Shown here piece after piece: positions 56,901-64,000 of a DNA stretch of 64,000 nt. Source of the stretch: Cristatella mucedo (Eukaryota; Bryozoa; Phylactolaemata; Cristatellidae); contig WPIO01000146.1 in NCBI GenBank assembly GCA_009760855.2, forward strand, positions 246,001-310,000, given 5' to 3'. Made by a program: the position numbers and the translations under genes. Position 1 is the stretch's first letter. Each line of letters starts with the position of its first letter. Below the pieces are notes generated by a model. The model saw only the letters and a list, made by a program, of their open reading frames with translations, was not told the origin of the DNA and did not search any database.

Positions 56901-58245
56901 AGTGGGAGACTCCAGAGTATTGACGCGAATGGACAAAGATCATCTGAAGAACCTCTAAAATATGGAGTACCTCAGGGCTCTGTGCTAGGTCCGGTTCTTT
57001 TTACGGTTTATACTCTCCCTCTTGCTGATGCGATTGCACAACAACACCAAGCACAATCTAGGCTTCCACTTCTATGTTGATGACACTCAGTTGTACCTTT
57101 GCTTTGATCCCTCCCAGCCTTCGAGCTCTTCAAATTCTCTCAACTCACTTGCTGCATGCATTGATGACATCCGCACAGGGATGGCAGCAAATTTTCTAAA
57201 ACTAAACGATGATCAAACTAACTTACTAGTTATGGGCAAACCCAGTGTGATTTAGAGATTGGAAAGGCTGACTTTCAAAAATTGGCTCTGCCAGCATATC
57301 TCCAGTTGAATCAGCTCGAAATCTAGGTGTCATATTCCAAAGTGACTTCTCTTTAGACCACCACATCAGCTCCACAGTCAAATCTGCCTATTTTCAGCTT
57401 TATAACACTGCTAAAATTAGGGCTTGTTTAGATAAGGATACAACGTCCAAGTTGGTCCATGCATTCGTGACATCCCGTCTCGACTTCTGCAACTCACTTC
57501 TTACTGGCCTACCAGCATGTGCGATCAGGCGATTGCAGCTGGTGCTAAACTCTGCAGCTAGGCTTGTCTGTCGTGAGCGTCGCAGTTGCCACATTACTCC
57601 ACTTCTCGCCGACCTGCACTGGCTACCAGTGAGGCAACGGATTGACTTCAAGGTTTGGTCGCTCAGTTTTAGGTCTCTTCATTCTATGGCTCCAGCCCAT
57701 TATTCAGATATACTACCCCATCAGGCCAAGCATCGTACCACCCGCTTTTTGGAATCCAACAGTATGGAAATACCTCGTACAAACCTTAAACCCTTTGGAG
57801 ATAGTGCGTTCAGCTCGCATGCTCCCAAAGCCTGGAACTCCCTCCCGACCTGCGTCAGAACATCCCATGACCTGACCACATTTAAAAGAAACTTAAAAAC
57901 ACACCTATTTAGGACAGCATTTAGTGGGTCCCTGTGATTCGTCCTTGATGTGCTTATGCATGCTGACACTGTGCATGCTGCTACTAACCACATTTGCATG
58001 CTGACCCTGTGCATGCCACCCCTAACCATATTATTCATTTTGTTTGTTTTTCAAGCATGATTTTACTTACTATTCAATTGCATATCACTTTGCAGCAAAT
58101 GTAAAGCACCTAGAAAGAGATTGAGTTCTCTGAGGGCGCTTTATCAAGTGCAATATTATTATTATCATTAATATTATTGTAGCACCCACATAATCTTTAG
58201 GGCTTTGTGGAGTTACAGATGAAAAAACATTACATTACATTTATG
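53940..58245 (+). mobile_element. LINE family B 3' part, split by a full-length family A
   Basis: B sequence 53940-54500 (VDHRLQSKVLTLTHKACHGL and on) continues at 58179-58245 (GTAGCACCCACATAATCTTT ... GGAGTTACAGATG, ACATTACATTACAT). The join restores the usual B order of CTGCGTAGCA / CCCACAT. Confidence 0.86.
54501..58178 (+). mobile_element. Full-length LINE family A (3678 bp) with target duplication
   Basis: Flanked by GTAGCA at 54495-54500 and 58179-58184. A 5' UTR of ~220 bp precedes ORF sequence from 54720. Endonuclease motifs include LTETWLKS (about 55190), VYRPPG and SNFNVHFDN (GDFN consensus, with G and D both changed). RT has FQSGFRANHSTESALLRFYN, FDTIDHKVLLERL, GVPQGSVLGPVLF and YVDDTQ. 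The ORF2 end is at 57937, then the 3' UTR, hairpin and ATT tail. In-frame stops at about 55950, 56101 and 56769 and a ~10-bp insertion near 57045 inactivate it. It probably had one long ORF (endonuclease plus RT), with no clear separate ORF1. Confidence 0.9.
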
Positions 58246-58254
58246 CAGCTTTTG

Positions 58255-58320
58255 AAACGTTCCTATAGAGATTCAGTTCTCTGAGGGCGCTATACCAAGG
58301 TATTTTCATTGTTGTTATAT
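58255..58320 (+). mobile_element. Solitary hairpin tail
   Basis: TAGAGATTCAGTTCTCTGAG then GGCGCTATACC and weak ATT repeats. Confidence 0.6.
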
Positions 58321-58329
58321 ATCGTTATA

Positions 58330-58880
58330 GATGTCGACATACACGATATACTGTGTCTTCTACGGCTTGCTTTAATGTAACGTCATAGTGACAACAAAGT
58401 TGGACATAACTACTGGCCGCGATTGTCCTCGGTTTCACGTATCCACTGCAGTCAATGGGCTTCAAGAGGTCTTTGGCTTGAAGCCTCTTTGCTGCGTCAA
58501 AGGATTAAAGGAGTGACTTTTTCTGATATAGGTCAGGTGCTTTGGCTTAAGATGTATGCGTTCCTTACAACTTGTCTTGGTCCTGACAGCTTAGAATAAT
58601 ACAGAGCAGTACTAAATTAATAATTAATAATTAATTTTTAATTTAAAAATTTATAATTTTTACTCAGAGCCGTACTTCTCAACCAGTATCTCTCTCTCAT
58701 CCTTCGCGATATGCGAACGGATGGCACGAAATCTTCCGTAGTCAAGGTTTAAATACACAAGAGTGAACTTTCAACAATTCTGATGAAAACTGGAAGGGCG
58801 GATGTCGGCCTGCTCTATGTGATAACAATATGTTTTTCGCCTACGACTGAGAGTAGCTGCTCAAGAAAAAACTAGCAGAA
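58330..58880. other. Unassigned
   Basis: Nothing recognised. A palindromic AT patch (TTAATAATTAATAATTAATT) is at about 58616-58640. Confidence 0.35.
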
Positions 58881-58884
58881 AACT

Positions 58885-58990
58885 CAATATCTGTCCAAAC
58901 TCTTCATATATCCAGCCAGGCTCGAGCCCCCCTCCGACTGTGGGCAGCGACGGTGAACACCTTAACAACTGGACCAAACCATGGCGACCC
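58885..58990 (-). mobile_element. Decayed SINE with family A-like tail
   Basis: Minus strand: TGGTTTGGTCCAGTTGTTAA (box A region) and GGCTCGAGCC (box B), followed by ATATATGAAGAG. Confidence 0.6.
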
Positions 58991-58994
58991 CAAA

Positions 58995-59260
58995 TGATCG
59001 CGAAGTGCTTCTATAGGAAATGGCAGAAGTCACCTATACGGGCAAAGCGCTGCAGTTTTATCGAGAAGTCAGAAGTAAAATGACCGTTTCGCTGCTCACG
59101 CCAATAGAATCGGAATTTCTCAGCAATTACCCGTAGCTTTTTTTTTTGAAGCTTCGCAAAGCTCGATATACATGCATGCTTTTAGTTCTCTCAACGCCAT
59201 ACTACTTTCTACGTCCAGCAAAACTCCTGGCCTAGGGAAACATAGAAGGCTATCAGCCAG
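58995..59260. other. Unassigned
   Basis: Nothing recognised. Confidence 0.3.
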
Positions 59261-59267
59261 CATGTCT

Positions 59268-59352
59268 GAAGATTTGCAGCAAATTTAAAGCGCCTAGAGA
59301 GAGAGAGACTAAGTTCTCTAAGGGCGTTTTATCAAGTGCATTATTAATATTA
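59268..59352 (+). mobile_element. Solitary family A hairpin tail
   Basis: TTGCAGCAAATTTAAAGCGC, an expanded GAGAGAGAGA in the hairpin loop side, GGGCGTTTTATCAAGTGC and ATT repeats. Confidence 0.78.
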
Positions 59353-59721
59353 TATGTTCCGTGCTATAAAAAATGAAACTCTATAGGCAATTAGGTAAAA
59401 CAAGTTAAATCTTTATGAGCTCTAATCGCTAGCCGGAGCTCTTAATAGCGCGGGAAAAGGAGTGTCACATTTCCTTCCTTGGCTGGCCTAAGCACGATAC
59501 TTGTTTGCATTTGCATGCTCGATACCATGTGTGACACTTAAACTTGGGTGCTGAATAGCTCCGCTGCCATTTTCAAAGCCCCGCAATAAATATTAGGTTC
59601 TTCAAAGAGAGCTATAATAGCGACCTATTATCCTCATTATCAGTCGGTAAGAGTTAGCGACATGCACAACATTAATGATGGGATCTAAAACAAGCGTCGC
59701 GATAGAACAGCCTGTGAAAGT

Positions 59722-59900
59722 AATAATAATAATAGTAATACATTTGTATTACTATTTGTATAGCGCCCTCAGAGAGCTAAATCTTTTTCTAGGCTCTTTA
59801 AAGATCTCATATAGAAAGCATTAACAACCGATTGTTGGTTACATCCTCAACCAGGAGGCACAGTCTAAGCTGGTACATGCATCCAAAAGTAGAATCACAA
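59722..59900 (-). mobile_element. Family A tail
   Basis: Plus strand shows AATAATAATAATAGTAATAC, then GCGCCCTCAGAGAGCTAAAT and CTTTTTCTAGGC, followed by decayed 3' UTR. Confidence 0.7.
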
Positions 59901-60169
59901 AGAACATCGGATGCTGTAATGAACACAAGAAAACTCATGGCTACCAATTAAAAGGGCTGGAGCAAGTAAGATGCACTAAATCCCCGACTGGCAAGCGTGC
60001 AAAGCACACACAAAAGAAAAAGCTATGGCTTCTTTGAAGGATGCAGGAGAAAACACGAACCTAGGCTTTTACCTACATTTTTAGTCACGATGAGCTGCAA
60101 AAATTCAGAGCTGTCACAAGCAATAAAGAATATAAGGGATTAATGGCTCGCATATTTCTCAGACTAGGA

Positions 60170-60470
60170 TCTCGGGAGACGAGGTCGATGAGAGCTCGAG
60201 TGGGTGAATAAAGGCATGTAGGTGGACGGAGAAGTGAAGCACCAAGAGGTCAGAAGTCAGACCGGATCTCAGGAGGAGAGCGCGAGTGGATGGATGGAGG
60301 GGCGAGTAGGTGGATGGATGGGTGGAGAAGTGAAGTACCAAGAGGTCGGAGGTCAGAGTCTCGGGAGGAGAGCACGAGTGGGTGGATGGAGGCACAAGTA
60401 GGTGGATGGCGAAGTGAAGCACCAAGAGGTCAGAGGTCGGAGTCTCGGGAGGAGAGTGGTGAAGCGCGGC
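60170..60470. repeat. ~90-bp tandem repeat, three units
   Basis: Units begin at about 60171, 60268, 60360 and 60444 with CTCGGGAG or CTCAGGAG. Each includes GAAGTGAAGCACCAAGAGGT. Period varies from 97 to 84. Internal GGATGGAT repeats account for the length differences. Frames across it are artefacts. Confidence 0.88.
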
Positions 60471-60599
60471 CGAAGAGGGCGGGAAGCAGAGAGACAAAGA
60501 TGAAGAGCACGAGTGGGAATAGAAGTACGTTCCCAGTGGAGAGGGAATGCCTGATCGAACAGAAATCCGTTAAATTAATACTGAAAAAAGCGATCTGCT

Positions 60600-61200
60600 A
60601 GACGTTCGTAAGTATCGAAACATAGAGCGTTTACCTTTGAACCTTTGTGAAGGTATGATGGTCAACACCAGCATTTTGGATCGTTCATTAGGGATTAAAT
60701 TGTAACCGCTAGACTTAAATGAAGCCTGCACGAATTACATGAACTAAAACTTTCCTTACGTACAACTTGATTTTAAAATTTTATTTTTAGTCACTCCTGA
60801 TTAAAAACATTTGCATAGCAATATTTATAGCTAGTTCTAGCAAGCTTAGCGTAACCTAAAAATCATATGGCATATGCTCAATGATCTTTCACTTAAAAAG
60901 AACAGCACGAACATACAAAAAGTGGTCAGAGTCATATTGAAGCATACAATCCGAAGAAAATGCTCGAAGATCGACTGAATATAGCGAGAGCAAAATGTCT
61001 TTTGTGGACAGCAAGAATGCTTACAGTACGAAATCTTGGGATATCACTAAGGCGACTCTTAATGCGGAAATAGAAAAACATTAAATTAAACCTGATTTTA
61101 ACTTTCTGTTTCCGAAGAAGTTAAAGCTAAACTGATTCTCCGGCAGTGAGCTCAGGGAGGTATGTAAAGCAATACAGTTGGTACTTCAACTGAGGATTAC
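60600..61200. other. Unassigned
   Basis: AT-rich sequence downstream of the Ig-receptor exons. The next exon of that gene should be on this side, but I could not identify it. Confidence 0.3.
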
Positions 61201-61207
61201 TTCTTAC

Positions 61208-61232
61208 CTTCTTTTGAAAAAGCACCACAGGC
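61208..61232 (-). CDS. Candidate 25-bp juxtamembrane micro-exon
   Basis: It lies between CTCTTTTTTGCAG and GTAAGAAG. With the preceding exon (phase 2) it reads RPVVLFQKK, a basic stop-transfer segment right after the membrane helix, and leaves phase 0. The intron between the two is 123 bp. The sites are good, but an exon this short rests on phase and context alone. Confidence 0.4.
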
Positions 61233-61355
61233 CTGCAAAAAAGAGCATACAAATAGTTAAGGCAGTTGCAGAAGTAAGTTTCACTTAATGCCACAGAGTT
61301 ATAGAATAATGTGCAATACATTTGCCATGCTTTTTAAAGTGCTACACGATTTTAC

Positions 61356-61749
61356 CTACAGAGAACTACAAAAAACCCAAAAATCGGTATAACGACGGGG
61401 AGGACAACGACAGTGACGACTTTGCTGATTAAAAAATCCCTGTTGCTTGGATGATTCTTCGGCGTCGGATTCTGTGTGGTTTCAGAAAGTAAGTCATTCG
61501 TAGTTGTATTGCTGACGTAAAATGCGACGAGAACAGTTTTCCCGGTTGCAATGTTCATCGAAGTGCAGTTAAAAAGACCTTGGTGCTGGTCATTTGTCAC
61601 AAACATATTGGTGTTGCTCCCATTGTCCGGTGGTGGAACTGACCAGCTGTATTCGCACTCAGGATAGCAATCAATATAATCGCTGCAATTCAATATGGCA
61701 CCACTTCGAACATTGATCAATGCTGTGCTCGAATGCTTGAGGCGAATAT
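61356..61749 (-). CDS. Candidate exon: Ig-like domain and transmembrane helix of a cell-surface receptor
   Basis: 394 bp between an acceptor with a pyrimidine tract (TTTCCCTACTTTGCAG) and the donor TGTAG|GTAAAA, phase 1 to phase 2. Phase 1 is the usual boundary for Ig-domain exons. The translation has the Ig pattern: VRSGAILNCSDYIDC (first Cys), CEYSWSV (core Trp), then NDQHQGLFNCTS (Gly-x-Phe-x-Cys in place of the usual G-Y-x-C). Several N-glycosylation sites follow (NCS, NGS, NCT, NTT). After a Ser/Thr/Asn linker comes a ~22-residue hydrophobic helix (VVTVVVLPVVIPIFGFFVVL). This fits a type I membrane receptor. Upstream exons with a signal peptide were not found. Confidence 0.6.
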
Positions 61750-61759
61750 CTGCAAAGTA

Positions 61760-62280
61760 GGGAAATTAAAATTCAGCAGACATCCAAAGTGCTTTTATCA
61801 TTTTCAAATAAATGCATTTAAAAGAAAAAGGTAATCCCTAAAATACACGAACCAATCTGAACCACGCACACATATAAAGCGATATTTACTGGTGATATCA
61901 TTTCATGTAGATCTCGTGTAGAGCTGATTAAGTGCCTGGGTGGCCTTGCTGATGTGCGAGGAAACTGAGCACCGTGACCATAGTGTGACGTCTAATTGTT
62001 TGGATCTCAGTATCGCTTTCTCTTCTCCTTGCAACGGGCCACATGCCGCGGAGGGCCTTGTGGATATGCGTCAGATTGCCGGTTAAGAAAATCAACCCAA
62101 GAACATACCACCAGCAGCTGTATTCAAAACTAAGACTTCAGGACTAACGGTCAGAAGCAATAACCACGGCTATAGCGGAATTTTATTCAGGAACTAAAAC
62201 CCGAATAATCACAGATGTATGGATTTCTCAGGGGAAAAATATTAAGATCCAATTGATGAAGCAAACTATTTCACAGCATA
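61760..62280. other. Unassigned
   Basis: Upstream of the Ig-type exon on the minus strand. No further Ig exon recognised. Confidence 0.3.
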
Positions 62281-62284
62281 CTCC

Positions 62285-62432
62285 CGGACATCATCTCCAG
62301 AAGTTCTGAGATGGTACTTTTATGCTCCTCAACTGACTTTGCATGGCGAATTTAGAAAACACTAATATGTAACAGCAACGTTAGTGTTTTTTAGCTCTGT
62401 GGAACTATAGGCGGAGATACATTGCATTACGA
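62285..62432 (+). mobile_element. Decayed LINE family B 3' end
   Basis: AGTTCTGAGATGGTACTTTT (ORF2 end region), with an internal deletion, then TAGCTCTGTGGAACTATAGG and CATTGCATTAC. Confidence 0.6.
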
Positions 62433-62539
62433 TAGACTGTTTCCATATACAACGGCTTTGATTTTCACTTATTTTATCTGCCACAAAGTAAGCATAAATT
62501 ACATCGAAAGCAAACAGTGCAAGGATTACTATATAGCAA

Positions 62540-62660
62540 TAATAGGAATAATAATACATTTGATAAAGCTCCCTAAGAGAGCTCATTCTCTTTTCAAGTA
62601 CTTTATATGTGCTGCAAAGGAAGCACGATCAAAAAGATAGGTGACTTTTTTATATTCAAG
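62540..62660 (-). mobile_element. Family A tail
   Basis: Plus: AATAGGAATAATAATACATT, CTCCCTAAGAGAGCTCATTC and GCTGCAAAGGAAGCACGATC. Confidence 0.65.
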
Positions 62661-62664
62661 TGCA

Positions 62665-64000
62665 TGCTTCGCAAAGACCCAAATTTCTTTCGCACTAGGT
62701 CACTGACCACGGGTCAGTGATGCAGCGTATAGAACAAGTACATCTTAGCAGGCGTGCTGTAACGCCTGCTAATGACGCCTGCTAACGCGTGCTGATCAGT
62801 ATCGTGGTTTCTGAATTGCAAGGGTTAGGAACAGATTATGCGATAATCTATAGCCGAGATAAAAAATAAGCTGATGCCAGGAGATGTGCAGGCAGCTGTG
62901 GTTTCGAAGTCGGCATTGGCATTTGAGCTGATTTGACCTCTACGCCACGGAGCCGTTAGTGCACGTCGCGGTCGCTGTTGAACGCCCATTGCTCGAACTG
63001 TTGAACTGCCGCTGTCTGTCGAACTGTCGCTGTTGAACGCCCATAGAAACAGCTCTGTGTTTCGTTTTTTATTCTTGGAGACATTGCTGGCATTTTAAAA
63101 TAATTTATTTAAAATTTTTTATAATAGTAAAATGCGTTCTATTCAAGTGAGATGTTGCTTTCTTTCCTTCCACGACAATCTCCTCCGCCTTATCGCCCCA
63201 AGTGTTAGTCCAGAGTGCTCTTGGTGCGTCAGAAAGCTTGAATTGGTCTTGAATGTCTTCCTTCCTGTCATTTTCTTTCTCATCGTCCTTTCCTTCCTCC
63301 CCATCATTTCTTTCAAACACTTCTCGATGCCGCAGTTTCTCCATGGCGTCAAGAGAATGGCACGGGCACCAGAGCATAGACATGATCGCCAAATTGCATT
63401 TAATCATACTGCCCTTCACTGTGCAGAGTCGTCAGACAAAGTGACTGGACTGCAGGAGCTGGTAGCAGTTCCTGCACTATAGCAGTAAATTTGATCTTTA
63501 AAATATAAGAAAAAACATTGAAAAAATGCCTTGAAAATGTGAACGCATTAAAAAGGATATTTAAAATGCCTATTTTAAGATCAATTAAAACCTACACACG
63601 ATTATTAGTACTATTACTTTAGGCTTCGATTGACGAGTTTCTACGCTAGGTAGCTTTTCACTGTCTGTGGTCGGCCTTGCACCATGTAGCCCTGGCATTC
63701 GCACTTGGCAGAAAACGTAATACACCAAATTACAAAAAACCTTTACAAATTACGTTCATGCATGTAAGGAGGTGCCTGAAACCATATGTCGCAGCCAGCC
63801 AGCCAACTTGCTGACAACGTTGACACGGATTAAAGATTCAAGCGATCGAATCTAAACATGCCGGTAAGTAGCTTGGTGTGCTGCGAAACATCGGCGAGCT
63901 GTCGAGAACGAGCCATCTAATGGGTGCGTTACATGGGGGCGGCGATAGCCAAGGCAGGGGTCTCACGCGGAAGTGAGCTTCTACGGACCCCATGGCTCGA
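62665..64000. other. Unassigned, 1.3 kb
   Basis: Open frames of 104-116 codons occur on both strands at 63105-63482 (one rich in Lys/Glu, one hydrophobic) but have no family likeness or clear splice support. Short duplications of ACGCCTGCTAA lie near 62762 and of CTGTCGAACTG near 63010. Confidence 0.3.

Noticed and set aside
16783-59352. CRISPR-like arrays among the repeated 35-50 base hairpins
   Set aside because: The hairpins are dispersed LINE/SINE 3' ends in both orientations, with no regular spacers, in a eukaryotic genome.
60159-60601. 112-codon and 103-codon frames
   Set aside because: They cover a ~90-bp tandem repeat, open on both strands, with no family match.
63105-63482. Charged 104-codon (minus) and hydrophobic 116-codon (plus) frames
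   Set aside because: They overlap each other, match no family, and have no clear splice sites or conserved motif.

Overview
This is a stretch of repeat-rich nuclear DNA from a metazoan, most likely an invertebrate. The evidence is spliced genes with GT/AG introns, a bilaterian-type FBXW2 gene, non-LTR retrotransposons of the CR1/L2 group, tRNA-derived SINEs, Ty3/gypsy debris and many long microsatellites. Nothing looks prokaryotic. I cannot name the species. Exons of the one clear gene are GC-rich and carry expanded Ala/Gly/Pro tracts, while the intergenic DNA is more AT-rich.

The best gene is FBXW2, an F-box/WD40 substrate receptor of an SCF ubiquitin ligase, on the minus strand. Exon 1 (5364-6108) holds an Ala/Gly extension, the F-box and the start of the first WD repeat. 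Exon 2 (2376-3056) holds further WD repeats. They join at a phase 1 intron with good GT/AG sites, and the last ~75 residues expected from the family lie outside the window. On the same strand, exon-sized open frames bounded by splice sites occur at 29585-29764 (CUB-like end), 33666-33824 and 34037-34170 (unrecognised), 43905-44239 (tyrosine-motif tail) and 61208-61749 (Ig-like domain plus membrane segment). The last two may belong to immune-type or adhesion receptors. All are partial and tentative.

Most of the rest is retrotransposon. Family A is a CR1/L2-type LINE of about 3.7 kb. It ends in a conserved hairpin (GCGCCTAGA..TTCTCTGAGGGCGC) followed by (ATT)n. Its full copy at 54501-58178 has a 6-bp target duplication, and the copy at 39000-40428 keeps a 400-codon open reverse transcriptase. 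Family B is a related LINE ending in GTGGAGTTACAGACGGAGAT plus CATTA repeats, with its longest copy at 38540-43487. A tRNA-derived SINE family ends in the same hairpin as family A, which suggests it moves with family A machinery. Two ~730-bp solo LTRs and fragments of Ty3/gypsy RNase H and integrase complete the set.

The elements are deeply nested. At 51070-53920 a family A copy contains a family B copy that contains another family A tail. At 53940-58245 a B copy is split by a full A copy. At 38540-43487 a B copy is split by A and then a SINE. At 16005-20655 an A copy is split by a SINE with other debris and by a solo LTR. Structures standing apart from these are a ~1-kb foldback at 31350-32372, a 19-bp minisatellite flanked by inverted repeats at 26665-27174, and several short tandem arrays.
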